Below are positions 33,011 to 45,506 of a DNA stretch of 64,000 nt, piece after piece. This stretch comes from Gnetum montanum (Eukaryota; Streptophyta; Gnetopsida; Gnetales; Gnetaceae). The notes beneath the pieces are model-generated. The model was not told where the DNA came from and did no database searches. It was given only the letters and a program-made list of their open reading frames with translations. The translations under genes and the position numbers were made by a program. The stretch covers positions 137,915-201,914 of the forward strand of contig MNCI01029312.1 of the NCBI GenBank assembly GCA_015680685.1, given 5' to 3'. Every line of letters begins with the position of its first letter. The stretch's first letter is position 1.

Positions 33011-33302
33011 TAAGTCATATTGAAAAAAATGGAGTAAAAATTTTAGTGTATTTAAGTGCTATGCTGCAGCTATGTGCTACACTACAGTAGACCCCTACTA
33101 CGCTGCAAAGGATGTCTCATGTCACGTGTGAGACATGGAACACTTCAGAAAGTGACACGTGTTTTAACTGCATAGGATATACATAGGGGATTACCCTTGG
33201 TAATCTTGTCACTTTCATTGTCAGAGCTAACACCTAGATCATAGCGTGGTTAAGCTAAGAGATAGCGTAGTAGTCATAGCGTAGTGGTTGATATAGCTGA
33301 TT

Positions 33303-33310
33303 TATAAGTA
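33303..33310 (+). promoter_or_regulatory. TATA-like box of the antisense gene in element C
   Basis: TATAAGTAGG matches A (3-10) and B (16023-16016). Here the box is only 13 bases from the ATG, because the leader of about 110 bases seen in B is deleted. This copy may therefore not be expressed correctly. Confidence 0.45.
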
Positions 33311-33315
33311 GGATA

Positions 33316-36300
33316 ATGGTGCACAAGACTAAACATAGGCATCAAGGGCTTGCCAAAATAGACAAACGGGAGTGCACCCTGCGACATCTTCCCAAGGTGC
33401 ATGTTGAGGAGCAGTAGGAGACCCCATCCACCTAGTAAGTCGCTACACTACCCTTGTTTACGTTGTGTAATTTATTGAGTTAAATTGTTACTGCCATCAT
33501 TATGTTTAGGTTATTACAGTCATCACTGTTTCTTCACTGCAACTATTGTTATTGTCTTGTTGCTGCTTTAGCCACTATGTCGTGACTATCGACACTTTGG
33601 CCGTAGCAGCTGTGGTGTTTGCTACACTACAGCTATCATGTGGCATTGCCCCAACCACCATTACTGGGAATGGCCAATGCATCATTGCAAGGGTTTGGGC
33701 AGTTCTGGTGTAATGCATATTCAGTGTAGCATAGCACCCATGGAGGGGATTTTGGTTTGCCAAGTTTCTTAGGCAGCATAGCATGTGCAAAGGGGAGTTT
33801 ATTTTTCTACATTTCATGTAGTGGGGTAGGGCCGAGGCAGTGGGAACGTTGTATGTATTTTTCCCAAGCCGTGTTGTTTTTGTTAGTGTGACTATCAGAT
33901 TGTTGCATTTTCGATGGTAGCGATGCTATGCCATTACACTGCTACGCTGGTAGGCCTACTACACTACTACACTAGTAGACTTGCTATGCTGCTACACTAG
34001 TAGACCTACTATACTACTACACCGTTAAAGCCACGATGCTGCTACACTGATTAGTGTTGTACCTGCTACATTATCGTGTTTGTTCTATTACTATATCTTT
34101 CGTACTTGTTACGTTGTTACTCTTGTTTCATTGTTGCATCTGTCATACTTGCCACTTTGCTATGCTACTCGGGGTGTGGTCATCCTACTATGCTACATGT
34201 AACGTAGCTATTACTCTTGTGCAAAGTGTAGTTGCTACGCTATCCTGTACAAGGTGTACCTGTGGTGCTACATTGTGCAAGCCGTGCCTTCTATGCTATG
34301 TAGGATATACCCACAATGCTACATTATGTGTAACATCCTACTACACTACATGTAGTGTTTGGTTCTATTTTACCATGATAGGGACTTACTGTTTCATGCC
34401 TGAGGGAAAATTTGTAGACCAAGGATCATGCTACACTATTTAGTAACATCACTTGAGCACTATGCTAACGCTTTGCACTATGTCATGTAGGGTCATGTTG
34501 AAACCTGTCCTGATCATGCTTAAGCTGGTGGGAGTCTTGTGCTGCCTGAGTGCACCTATGACCAATGTCCCCCCTCCTTATGCATGTGTAGGGGATCAAT
34601 CGATTTTGTTTCAAGAAGGTGCACAAGAATTCCTAGAGTTCCTCCTTTACCACTTCAGTGTGATAGTGTGGTCACACTTGTTGACCGAAATAGCCATTGT
34701 TCTTGTTGAAATGTTGTTGCCTAGGGCAAACCAGGGAATTTTGAAGTTTATGGCTAATGGGTCGATTGAAGGTGAAGGGACAGGAGGCTCAAATCAGCAT
34801 CCAAGAGGCTTGAGACACTTGTGTTAGATTTGGGACATGCCTAAATTTAAATGCTATCATAAATACAACACATTGTTCATTACCCATCACATGGGCACCT
34901 ACTTCCAAAACCCACCTGGAACCATTTATTGTGCCAGTGGGTGAGTCCTATGAAGATTTTTTAAACATGTTGTATCATTTGTCTTGTGCTAGTCAGAATT
35001 CTTACTATAGTTTGCATGTTACCAAGTTTCATATTGATAAGGATGGTCTTCATGGTAACAAGGGGACATTGGCGCTAGCACAAACGACTTTGCAAGAGTT
35101 CTCTTCTTCCAGGAACGTATATGTCGGCATCATAGAACAACTTGGGGCTGATTTCAAAACCTATCCAACCAAGTATGCCAAGTTCTACATGAAATGTGAA
35201 GAACTTGGATGGTTGGATGATGAATGAGCATACTATAGAAGATGTCCTAGTGGAAATCCCACTGTTTCCTACACCATTCAAACCTAGTGTCTTAAATTAT
35301 GCATTTTTTTTTCATCTGTTCAAGTGATGATTTTGCGTTTTCTTTTTGCTAATTTTGTCATTGATTACTATAGTAGTAAGAGAATCCCAAGAGGTCACAG
35401 TAATCAGTTCTGGACGTGATGAAACTAACCTCTTCTTCAAGTATAGGGAGGTGGATGAGATACAATGTTGGCTATGCAATGGGGCCCCAGCCATCCTTGT
35501 TCATAACGTTTAGGAGGCTGGGCTCATGGATTTATTTGTACCAGTAAATCCAAGTGTCCTAGCTACAGAAATGTTTTTCCTAGTTGATTCCTTTTTCAAA
35601 AAGGCTGACCGCTTCCGCACACGGGTTCACAATGTGTGGGTGGTGTTTGAAATCAATGATAGCCTTTTCGCTAATCTTTTCAGTGTTCCCTATGATGGTC
35701 TACCTATAAGGGAAAATAATAGCAAGGATGTAAACCATCAAGGAGACAAGGGAATGGCTAGGGATGAGCAAGGACCAAAAGGGAATTTATATGCATAAGG
35801 TTAGGCTAGGGGTGGCTCAAAAGGTTTACCTTGTCTTCTAGGCTCATGCCTTCCCCAAGCTACTCTCCCAAGGAAACATTCTTGGAGTAGAGCAAGCTTG
35901 GATCATGAGGGATGTTATGGAAGAAGTGACCCATTATAATTGGGACAAATAACTTTCTGAAGGCTTGTGAGTTGAAATGATTAAGCTTCATAGAAGCTTG
36001 ATGCACGTTTCAATGTACACTTCGCCTTCTTCATAGGCTGCGTACGATGGTTTGTGGAATTCTTGGTGGTCTACAACAATGGTGTCTGGGTGTAGCAGGA
36101 TCACACCTAGATATCCAAGCCATGGATTTGCCACGTGTTTCGCACCACTCGATCCTAAGACCCTTCAAAAGCTATTGGGGAATCTCTTTCGATAACAACA
36201 AAGGATCGGGTGGGACAACCCTCTCATGCCCTGGATAGTGTTGGAGAGGTTCCTCTTACCAACACAAGAAATATGCTAAGGAGGGCACATCTCATTGTTG

Positions 36301-38020
36301 AAATAGTGAAAACTAGGTTGCAACGCAAAAAGTCTCGTCTAGTGGAAGAACCTCCCCACACTAATGAAGAACAAGGAAGAAAGCTACGAATGAAGGTTCA
36401 CAAAGTGCAGCCCATAGTTGGTAAGTACCACCCCCCCCACCCCTCACCACCCATCTTATGTTAGATTATCTTGCTTACTTTAAATGTGTTTAACAGAAGA
36501 AGAGGCTCTACCTGTAGAGAGGAGGCCCCTGCTGTAGAGGAAGAGGCCCCAGCTACCGATGATCCTTTTGTGGAGTGTGCCCCAGCACCTGAGGGGCATA
36601 TAACTATTGAAGATGCCACCACATTGTTGAGTCAGCTAGAAGGGGAAGGGCTGTAATTAGATGTGGTTAAGTTTGATCATTTTCTTGATAGCATGTCGAT
36701 GGGTGATCCCCTCGCTATAACCCCTAAGGGTTTGCTAGGTAGGATCTTTGTATTGTTGCTTATGTTTTTTATCAATTTGGCTTTTCCCTTCTTTGCTAAG
36801 CTAACATGCCTTGTTGTGCAGTGAACACTACTACTATGGCCCCCGATTCTTCTTCTTTGATCTATCTCCAACCATGGATCGAGACCCCCAATAAATTTGC
36901 CTTTATGGAGGGGGTGGTGGACAACATGATTGATCATCTAAGGAAGATCGATCTTGAGATAGGTGTGTTCAAATTACAACGTTGGGCTCTCTAAGTTATT
37001 GCATTTTTGTCATCATCGCATGTCTAATGCCTTCTCATGTGTGATTGACAGCTTCTCGTCCTAAATGGGATCCTAGACAAGTGGTCAAGGGCGATGTGGT
37101 ACCTATACTCCCACCAAAGGTGACCGAGGTGCCTCATGATGTATACGAGGAAACAAGCAAATGTGCACTCTACTCAGCATGATCCTTGTGGGAATGTAGG
37201 TGCATTAATGAGGATCTCTAGAAGTGGGTCCAAAAGTTGGAAAAGGAGAAAGCTAGCCAAGTAGTTAAGTTCAAGGATTTATGGTCCAGAAATCAATTCT
37301 TATTGGCCCGTGATGCTCCCAACGGCAGTTGGAATGTGGCTATAATTGACTATGTAAGATACTGGTCAGCTGTACGTGGTAAGAATGAGGCCACTCCTGA
37401 GATTATTGAGCGATGCTTGTAGATGGACTTATTAGCTTAGAAAAATCAAGATTGGAAGGACTACAATGCCAATGTGTATGAATGGGGGTAAGCACAAAAG
37501 AACCATAAGTATGTGTACAAAATGGAACATGCTGCCTACCATTAGAAATATCAGGATGCTTCAATTGAGTTGCATACCTATAAATTATTTCTTGATGTCA
37601 TTGGTGCTACTAAGGCCTATGAAAAGTTCACACAATAGGTAGTGGTTAGTGAGTCTCCCAAAAGAGAAATGACCTTACCTTCTAGGGAGAACCACTACCA
37701 CCTTCTCTCTAGGACCACCCAAATGGATGACTATGGAGAAGGGGAAAGTTGTAGCAAGTCTTGATCTAGGGGAGGAAGATTGGGTCAACCTCACCGAGGA
37801 GGAAATTTTGTGGTGTCTTGTAGCTGGCATGGATAAGATACCCCCCAAGATGGACGTGGGACCATCTTAGGTTAGCCACTTTCTATTGTTATTGTAATAT
37901 ATTTCATGAGAGCCTTATTGTAGTTTGATTTATTATTATTTTTTTTGTCTTATGTAGGTTCCAAATGGAGGTGCAAGACCTAGTGGCACAAGAGATGGAG
38001 ATGTTGACGAAGACTTATAG
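33316..38020 (+). pseudogene. Antisense accessory gene of element C (all domains recognisable)
   Basis: Exon 1 (33316-33434) encodes MVHKTKHRHQGLAKID..., matching B. Intron 1 is long (33435-34490). The FCP1/NIF-like exon starts at 34491 (LKPVLIMLKLVGVLC, GAQEFLEFLL, VIVWSHL, YNTLFITHHMGTYFQNPPGT) and ends near 34940. The next exon (about 35029-35230) has DGLHGNKGTL and VYVGIIEQLG, with TGG changed to TGA. The central domain (about 35375-36421) has LVDSFFKKAD and SVPYDGLPIREN. Later exons carry an acidic segment (about 36497-36700), NKFAFMEGVVDNMIDHL (about 36890-36945), the coiled-coil exon (37052 to about 37868) and a tail exon (37958-38020). Several stops are present. The order and junctions match B despite strong sequence divergence, which suggests the gene was kept for a long time before decay. 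Confidence 0.75.
33435..34490 (+). other. Enlarged intron 1 of the C antisense gene, with CTAC-rich tandem words
   Basis: The intron is about 1.06 kb, against 285 bp in B. From 33930 to 34440 it is full of words such as CTACACTACTACACTAGTAGAC and GCTACGCT. These resemble the LTR palindrome words of C and the leader words at 41700-42100. No gene is seen. Confidence 0.55.
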
Positions 38021-38179
38021 CATGGCGGCCAAAGATTTTTATTTTTGTTTTTCGCATTTTATTTTTTGTAATCATTATTATATGGACTGAAATTTAATGA
38101 AGAGTAGGAAGTGAAAAAATTATTTCTTTTTGCTTTGGTTAATCTTTTATTAATGCACTTGGGCCTCTTATGGGCCTCT

Positions 38180-38425
38180 CATTCTAGTTTAAGGCGATTT
38201 CGGGCCATTGCGATAGTTTATGGCCATTTTAGGTCGTGGAAATAGTTTAAGGCCATTTCAAGCCATGCAATGTGATTTCTAAGGGTCATTTGCCAATTTT
38301 AGGCCTTAGCGGGTTGCGACAATAGTTTAAGGCCATTTTGGGCTATTTCTAGTTTTAGGCCATTTTGAGCCATTGCTAGTTTTAGGCCATTTTGGGTAAT
38401 TACTAGTTTTAGGCCATTTTGGGCC
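38180..38425 (-). repeat. Short tandem repeat block after protease (C)
   Basis: Six to eight units of the type CTAGTTTTAGGCCATTTTGGGCCATTG or TAGTTTAAGGCCATTTCAAGCCATG occur here. The position and core match A 1908-2060 and B 11521-11660. The block lies between the convergent ends of the antisense gene and gag-protease. Confidence 0.85.
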
Positions 38426-38462
38426 ATGTGTAAGGTACTGACAACAAGGGAAATGCAATCAG

Positions 38463-38628
38463 CAAACTTAATGTAAAATGTAAATCATGCAAACAACAAA
38501 CTTAATGTAAAATGTAAATCATGCAAACAACAAACTTAATGTAAAATGCAAATTATGCAAATAGAAAACTTAACGTAAACTGTAAATTATGAAAACAACA
38601 AACTTAATGCAAAATGTAAATTATGATA
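38463..38628. repeat. 34-bp tandem array
   Basis: Five units of AAACTTAATGTAAAATGTAAATCATGCAAACAACA type lie in tandem, the last two more diverged. They directly follow the AGTTTTAGGCC block, upstream (in minus-strand terms downstream) of the gag-protease end. No counterpart is obvious in A or B. Confidence 0.8.
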
Positions 38629-38689
38629 TTGGAAGTATAATAATTTATTAAAGTGATGTAGAGACAAGTTTTAATTATGCAATTATTTT

Positions 38690-41600
38690 CCTAACCCAAT
38701 GTGGGTTAGACGAGGCATATGGCCAAGAGGCTTTGTTGTGATATTCTTCTATGTCATTATTAATTATTTAGAAGGGAAACTCAGCCCACATAGTTTCTTC
38801 ATTTGAGTTGATTATTTTGGCCTATTCATCTATCAAACATGGTGTTTCAATTCGAATGGGTGCTTCATTTTCAGAGATTTCTATCTCTAAACCTTGCTCC
38901 ATGTCTACATTGTTTATGGCCTGAGGAGCCACTTTGTCACCATAAATCACTACTTCCCTACCCGCGTAAGGTAAGTAGATTTCCTTATGTATAGGTGAGA
39001 AGACAACCCTTAGTTGGGCCAACCATGATCTCCCTAGGATCAGGTTAAATCTTGGCATCTCCTCCACCATAATAAATACCTTGCTTGTGGGGAACTGGTT
39101 CCCTGCAGTGGGAGGCAATGCAGTTTTTAGCACAAAAGGTGCAACAGATGTTTGGAAAGGGGTCCTAATGAAAAAAGGTACTTGTGACATAGTAGTTGTT
39201 AGAGATTCAATGTTGCGAGGAGGTACACAAACCACAAATGGTTCCTGTTGTGACTCAGTATTATCATCAATGCCTATGGCATTGATGGTGTAACATGTAT
39301 TGTTAGTGTTCAGAGGATCTTTGTAAACATCCATTGACTGGTTTTTAGGTCAAATGAGACTACTCTCATCCAAGACCAGCTTACCTTGATTGATCATTCG
39401 TTTAATGTCATTTTTTAATGCTAAGCAGTAATCCATATTGTTCCCACACAGTTGGTGATAGTCACAGAAACACTCTAACCTAAAATTCCTAGGCATTGGT
39501 GGTTCATTAGGCATGGCCAAGGAGGGGTTCCTAAGGATTTCGTAGTGCCTTTGGTGATGTTTGAGGGCCTCCTCCAACACTTGTTTTTGTTGAATATGCC
39601 CAGCTCCTAGTAATTTCTTTAGAAGTTTGGAAGGCTTAATTGGCAATAGGGTATACTTTGAGCAGTCCTTGTGCTCAAACTTTGGCCTTGGCTAAGTTTG
39701 TGCCATAGGTGTTGAGGCTAGGAATTGACTTGTGTTGCTAGAGCCATGTGTGGAATTAGTGGGAGCGTTGGATGTTGTGGAAGCCTTTTTGTTATTGTTG
39801 TTGTTGGGCTTGGTCTCCTTAGCCATAGTAGCCACTGTGGTTGTCGTGGCCTTGTGCTTCTCCTTGTATTTTTTCATGTGTGAATTTTGTAGGTCACATA
39901 GGTTGGGTCCCTACTAGCTTCTGATACATCTTGAATGCTCTTAGTTTGAGAAAATGCTTGACTAAGGGACCGTGGAGCCAAGTAGTACAATTTAGACTTG
40001 ATAAACTCATTCACTGCACCCTTGAAAATGGCCAGCAAATGGGCCTCAACAATCGGTTCACATATTTCATTTAGAGTTGCACTCTAGCATTATATAAATT
40101 TTTGCACAAATTCAAGCAGTTCTTGCTTGATGTTCATGACTTGGTCTAGGGTGGCCTCTGGTTTCAAGTTGTACTTAAAGTGGATCACGAATTGACTTAG
40201 CAACTCCTCCAAGGTGGAGATAGAAGCACGTGGAAGTGCATGGTACCAATCTAAAGCTTTGCCTATCAGAGACATGGCAAAGACACAAATGATGATATGA
40301 GGCCATGGTTGCAAAAACAAGGATTTAGACTTGAATGTTACTAAATGTGCATTCGGGTCACCCTCCCCATTATATTTTGTAAATTAGGGGAGTTGTATCC
40401 CAAGGGGCAATGTAAGCATAGGAAAAACTGGGCTAATAGGGTCATCATGGTAAAATTCCATGACCTGAACGATTTCAGAACCAACAACTTTGGGTCGTTT
40501 AATCTCTTTACTGAGTGTCTGGATGAGTTGGAAAGCTTGGTCCAGACCCAAGGATTTCATAGGGGGTTGTGGGGCTGCAGGAGTAGCCATCATTGGTGGC
40601 ACTATTGGGGTAGTAACCTGTCCCATGGAGGGCACCGTTGGGGCTACTCTAGCAAGTGGTGTCACTTGGGCAATCCACCACCTAGTGGTTGGTGTTGCCG
40701 AGGTATCCACCATTGGCAGTGCCATAGGGTTGGTTACTTGCCTGGTTGGTGGAGCAGTCCACATCCTTGCATTTTTCTGCACTACGTGTGGAACCTAATA
40801 TGCTTGGGGTTGCATGTATTATGACATCTGAGATAGTTGGGTGGTAGGGAAAGCAGCGGTTGCTGTCCACCACATAGTTGAGGTAGGGCCCACTACTAAT
40901 GATGGGATGGGTGTAGATAATTGGACTAAAGCAAAACCCACATGAAGTTGTGACATAAGCACAGTGTGCACATATGGCATTATAGACGTGATTGACGTTG
41001 GGTACAATACCGATATAGACTGGGAAGGAAGAGTGACTGGGAAAAAAGTTAAAGGGCCTATGTGCTGATAAGTTAAAGACATGGGATAACTACCCATCAC
41101 TAAAGAGAGTCTGGGCTGTGATAGGATCATGCTAATAACGAAGGGGGTAGAAGATAGGAGCTAGTTTGATCGGAAGACAAAAGTGGAAGGGATAGCCATG
41201 GTGTAGATTAGGCCACCACCTTTTGAGTGGGAGTCCAAATCCTCTTGGCCATCTTGAAAGGTTTCTTTGTAGTGGGACATTGTGTCCTGTTCTCTGGCCC
41301 TACTTACTTGGACAAGTTGGTTTAACATCCACTGGTACATCTTGATCAATGGGATAGAGGTATCAGGAGTAGGGATGAACTCCCTCCTATTCCAATAGAT
41401 GACCTCAAAGTTACATTTCTCTTCGAGTTCATGATGGTCCAATGGTATGTTTGCTTGCATTTTTGCGTAGAGAAAATTGTATCGCTCTTCATCTTGAGGT
41501 AGAAATTTAGGTGATTGCTATTGCAGTCTCAGGGACTGCCTCGATATTAGCACTGGGTTGGACAGTCACTCAGGACCTACCATATTTTGGATAGAGTAAG

Positions 41601-41690
41601 GTACTTCCAAGCTCGAGGTGGGAATTGCAGTGGTAATAGGATTTATTTTCTATTGTAGTTGAAAAATATAGGGGAGATAGGCTAAAACTT
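38690..41690 (-). pseudogene. gag-pro: gag-protease remnant of element C, protease core deleted
   Basis: Recognisable pieces are an N-terminal fragment (41690-41160), a Pro/Thr-rich linker (41130-40384), the gag core (40450-39950, with GKALDWYHALPRASISTLEELL), a Lys-rich linker and a Cys/His cluster FCDYHQLCGNNMDYC near 39470. The final piece (39334-38822) jumps from the linker (PFFIRTPFQ) straight to GNQFPTSK...FNLILGRSWLAQLR. About 230 residues, including the VDDGA active site, are missing. The tail to about 38690 (MWAEFPF...WPYASSNP) is still homologous to A. Stops and frameshifts break the rest. Confidence 0.8.
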
Positions 41691-42268
41691 GGTATTCTTA
41701 TGAGTGTCAGAAACTAGTTTACTTCACTATTACACCTACTACGCTGAGTAGAACTACTACACTAAAAAAGTTGCTACACTGCAGGGAACGCAGGTAGCAT
41801 AACACAATGGGTAGCATATCATGATGGATAGCGTAATACAGTAGAGGATGTTATGCAGTAAGCAATGTAATATTGTAGAGGGGTGTTACGTGGTAGGTAG
41901 CATAACACTATAGACGAGCAGTGTAATGGGGTAGATAGTTAAAGAACTACTACGTTGATAGAGTTACTATGTTATCCAAAATGTAGGCAGTGTAACGCAG
42001 TTGATTGGGTAAGTGGTCAGCGTATCACACTGATAGGGTCGCTACGCCGCACAAGACATAGGAATCATAGCATAGTTGATAGAGTAAGCATGGTATAGTA
42101 AATAGTTGGAGGCTTTCTTCCTACAAGATTCCAAAGGAACCATCATTGCGACCATTCTGCATCACCTGGTGCATATACGACTACAAGGGTGTTACGTCTA
42201 CACTACTAGGTGATGGGGTATAGATAGCATGCAGGATTACCCATGATGCACAAAAAAAGCATAAAGAA
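41691..42268 (-). other. 5' leader of element C, rich in GTAGCGTAACAC-like words
   Basis: About 0.58 kb lies between the primer site and gag, two to three times longer than in A and B. The extra length (41730-42100) is a loose array of words such as CTACGCTGAGTAG, GGTAGCATAACAC and GGTAGCGTAATAC, like those of the C LTR. The segment 42110-42240 matches the A and B leaders (CCTACAAGATTCCAAAGGAA). Confidence 0.6.
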
Positions 42269-42287
42269 GGCCCTCCTTCTAGCACCA
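42269..42287 (-). other. Primer-binding site of element C
   Basis: TGGTGCTAGAAGGAGGGCC on the minus strand, six bases inside the LTR end. It has one change from the A site. Confidence 0.75.
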
Positions 42288-42292
42288 AAAGC

Positions 42293-44636
42293 TGTAGTAG
42301 TTGAAAACATTGGTGGCTGGAACACTGAGAGGTTACCGGGTGTACAGCCTAACCTTGGATCCGCATGAGGGCTGTGCTAGAGAAAATAGAAACGAGGTGC
42401 CCTAAACGGTCTAGTCAATCAGACAAGGACTTAGTCAGTGTACAATAACCTTTTTTAAATGTTTTTTTTAAGATGTTATGCATGGAGATTGAAGTGCAGA
42501 AAGTTGTAACACACAGAATAGTAAAAGCATAGAAAAAATGTGTAACTTAAGCAATGAATGTAAACTGATAGACAATGATGTAAAATATAGCGAGATGAAA
42601 TGAAATGAGCTCAAGTGAGAGAATGCACTACCCAAAATTGGGGGATCTGATCTTTGTTTGGCTATAGAAGGGATACAATTGATGTGCAATGTGAATAGGT
42701 ATAGCTTACAACGTGATGGTATGGTCATAGCACCTTAACTGCTGCCAATGGCCTACTAATAGGAACTGATGAGCCAATGCTTGCTGGGCTAAGAGAGATC
42801 TAGGAAGTGCTACTACTAGGGTTTTTTGTTCATCAACCTTCTGCTTGCTAGTATCTTTGCCAAAGCCAATTGTGAGAGAGCCAAATGCCAAAATGCCAAT
42901 CTCCCAAGCCAACCACAAGAAAGGTGATTCTAAAAGCCAACCCCTTTGAACATTGTTCACTAGGGTATTCATAGGGCTAGGATTAGGAGAGAGATGTGGT
43001 TTGGATGCCACATGTCCTGGGTCCCACAGAGTGCAAATGTGGATGTGCCATATTTTCATGTGGTGCTACGTTGCAGTGTTACGCTAATGTGCTACGTTGC
43101 AATGTAACGAGGTTGGATGTGAAACCTACTAAGCTATCACCATACCATTCAAGCTACATGTGCCAGAATTGAGGGAAATTACCATGGTATTTTTTACAAT
43201 GAATGCCAACAATGAATGCAAAGTGGAGCCTGTGCTCCAGGACTACGTCTTCACTCCTCTTGCAAGTAGGGTCAAGCCTAGGGACAACTTTGGGAATTAA
43301 CAGGGGGGTGTAAAACAAAGAAAATTTGTTGATCTTTTCTATTGAAGAGATGCCAAAGTAGAAATGACCATTTCCAACAAGTTCTAGAGCTATTGGAGAT
43401 GTCCTGGGGCTTCTATGCAAGTGTTATGCTACTTATGCTACCTAGCATATTGACGTAGTGTAAACACCTACATGCTACGCTACATAGTGTAGCCACCAAT
43501 CTTGAGAAAAATATAGCCTGAAAATTGAAGATACCCATATGAGGCCTGGCTAAGCAAGCAACTTCTGCAATTGACAACCCTACCTCCCATGTTGAACGAT
43601 CTTGGGACCTACGAAGTTCATCCTTGGGACACTTTTGGGCTTTGTGTCCCTACTATGCTATGCTACACTATGTAGCATAACACATCATAGCAACTAGTGT
43701 GACTTGAATCCCTATTTGATTTGCAATGCTTTGTCAAGAAACATTCGCCTAGGACTTGAGAACGAAGTGGGACAGGCAGTCTTGGAGGTCAAAGCATGGC
43801 CAAGTGCAATTCTTTTGCTAGAACCACTTGCCAGAGGACCTTTGTGTATTCTAACCCTACTATGCTATGCTATGTTGTGTAGCATAGCATAGCATAACAC
43901 CTTGTTTACCTTGAATCTTGACTCATTTTGCAAACGTTCCATCACGCAATGTCAGTCATGTCCTAGAGTGGTAGCAGAGCAAGCATTTTTGATGGTTGAG
44001 GCATGGGCAAATATGTTCTCTTCGTCAAAGCAATTTGAGTGGAAGCATTGTCATAGTAAAACTTTTCTACTCTATGTAGCATAGCACTCAAGCTGAGATG
44101 ATTTCTAATGAAATTTGCCACATTCTTCTATGTCATGTTGATCATGCTTGAAGGATAAAATGAGGTAGGTATCCTAGAGGGCTGAATCATTTTCAACTGC
44201 GTATTTGATGCCTAATGAGTCTCCACATGGCCTACTACGTTGTGTAGCATAGTAGGTTCCACCGTTAGAAAAATTGTTGAACTATTTAGTCCATACTAAA
44301 CACCATTGACAACTCCTAGCATGGTCCCTAGATAGACCGTTAGTTGAGTCAAGTGTCAAGCTAGGCAAGCTAGAGGATGTAGCAAGCCTATCAGCCCAGG
44401 TGATAGAAAATTTACCCCTAGTGCCTCTTTAATGCAAAATGGCCTTGTGGCTAGGTGTTGCATTGACTATGCTATAGAGGGTGGAAATTAGGCTCGAAAG
44501 TGGATTCACAGGCATTAGGAATTCTAGATTTCCACATTGTCTGCTCAGTCCAGCATGACACCATACTTGTAGAGATCCTTTCCCAAATTTTGGGACTGTG
44601 CTGAATCATGAGAGTCCTGAAATTGATGGTGTTTCA
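42293..44636 (-). repeat. 5' LTR of element C (copy 3)
   Basis: The 2344-bp LTR reads TGAAACACCATCAATTTCAGG...CAACTACTACA on the minus strand. It matches copies 1 and 2 along its whole length. The TATA box at 42966-42973 is altered (TATTCATA on plus). CCTAT (44637-44641) is the expected right target-site copy; the left one cannot be seen because the sequence beyond the 3' LTR is another LTR. Confidence 0.85.
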
Positions 44637-44642
44637 CCTATC

Positions 44643-44720
44643 ATGGTGTTTTGTATTTTTTTATGATGTCTATTAGGTTAATAATCCAAAAATCAATAAA
44701 GAGGTGTCAATGAAAGGCTT
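44643..44720 (+). other. Possible polypurine-tract and LTR-start fragment, plus orientation
   Basis: ATCATGGTGTTTTGTATTTTTTT...AATAAAGAGGTGTCAATGAAAGG resembles the region before the B and C 3' LTRs (GGTGTTTC(G/A)TATTCTTTG...AAAGAGGG...ATTGAAACACC). Its orientation disagrees with element D, so it may be a fragment of another copy or chance similarity. Confidence 0.3.
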
Positions 44721-44759
44721 CATACAAAAAATTCATGTTATGCATAAGAAGCCTTAAAG

Positions 44760-45421
44760 AAAAATTTACATTGTAATTTGATGAGAATTTAAGGGCACAA
44801 AAAATTATCTCATTTTCTAGAAGATTTAGAATTGGAAGGATCATTCCACTTGGGTTCTAGAGTGGCATAAGAAACAAAATGCCCACAAGAAATAGTACAA
44901 GCAGATCATGGGGCCTACCTTAAGTGGCTTAAGAAGTAGTTAGTTGAATAGCACAAAAGAGAGCTATTCATCTAGGGGATTTAGGTGGAGAGTTCTTATC
45001 AACTTTTTAAAAGTTCTCTCATGGTGGATCAATCCTCTACTACTTAGATTACCATTACTGCAAGCAAGACCTTTATGTTTACTATTACTCGGGAGCCTCC
45101 TACTTGGAATCCTATAAATAGGATTGGCATTTTCTCTAACCTTGATCTTGGGGACGTTGAATGGATCAAGATGATGGAGAACAAGATCCTCCATTATTTG
45201 GGGAAGGACCTTCCACTTCTACCCCTAGAAGTCATGGAGTTAGAATCTCTAAAGGTTTGGTATATTTTATGTTTTTGTTTATTTGTTTATGATTATGGGC
45301 TTTCTTATGGGTTGCTAACTAAATATATGTTATTACATTTCAGGCCTTAGGAGACATTAGTGGCTCTAGTAGTGAGGGTGGGAATGATCCACCACTTCCT
45401 CCTCCAAATACCACTCAGTAG
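44760..45421 (+). pseudogene. Antisense accessory gene of element D, 3' exons
   Basis: Homology to the coiled-coil exon is clear at 44818-44930 (NWKD, EWHKK, HKK*YKQ aligned to NWKDYN...EWG...HKYVYK of C) and at 45085-45255 (EPPTWNPINRIG, LDLGDVEWIKMMENKILHYL). Intron GT..AG is 45256-45343. The last exon (45344-45421) encodes ALGDISGSSSEGGNDPPLPP and ends TAG. The last intron lies at the same point as in A, B, C and F. Upstream exons are absent, removed by the C insertion. Confidence 0.65.
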
Positions 45422-45506
45422 CCTCCATTAGTTTAGCTTGTTGGCCATTTGTTTTTGTTTTCATGTTGATGGCTATGATTTGCCCAGACTATGTTGTAGA
45501 TTATTA

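Larger units (their letters stand above)
25644..44636 (-). mobile_element. Element C: Tat-type retrotransposon, both LTRs present, degenerate
   Basis: On the minus strand the order is 5' LTR (44636-42293), primer site, leader, gag-protease remnant (about 41690-38690) and repeats. The antisense gene follows on the plus strand (33316-38020), then more repeats, RT to integrase (32580-29918), repeats (29900-29420), 3' region, polypurine tract and 3' LTR (28035-25644). The order repeats that of B exactly. C has lost the protease core and the N-terminal half of RT, and carries many stops. CpG is largely replaced by TpG/CpA. C appears to have inserted into element D: D's antisense gene resumes just right of 44636. 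Confidence 0.85.

Noticed and set aside
34054-34443. 129-codon Cys-rich frame in C
   Set aside because: It is built from CTAC/TGCTAC repeats inside intron 1 of the antisense gene, with no homologue in B.
36430-36452. Poly-C run after the central exon of C
   Set aside because: A simple run (CCCCCCCCACCCC) just after a splice donor, with no further structure.
40345-40824. 159-codon Gly/Trp/His-rich plus-strand frame
   Set aside because: It is antisense to the C gag linker, whose minus frame matches A.
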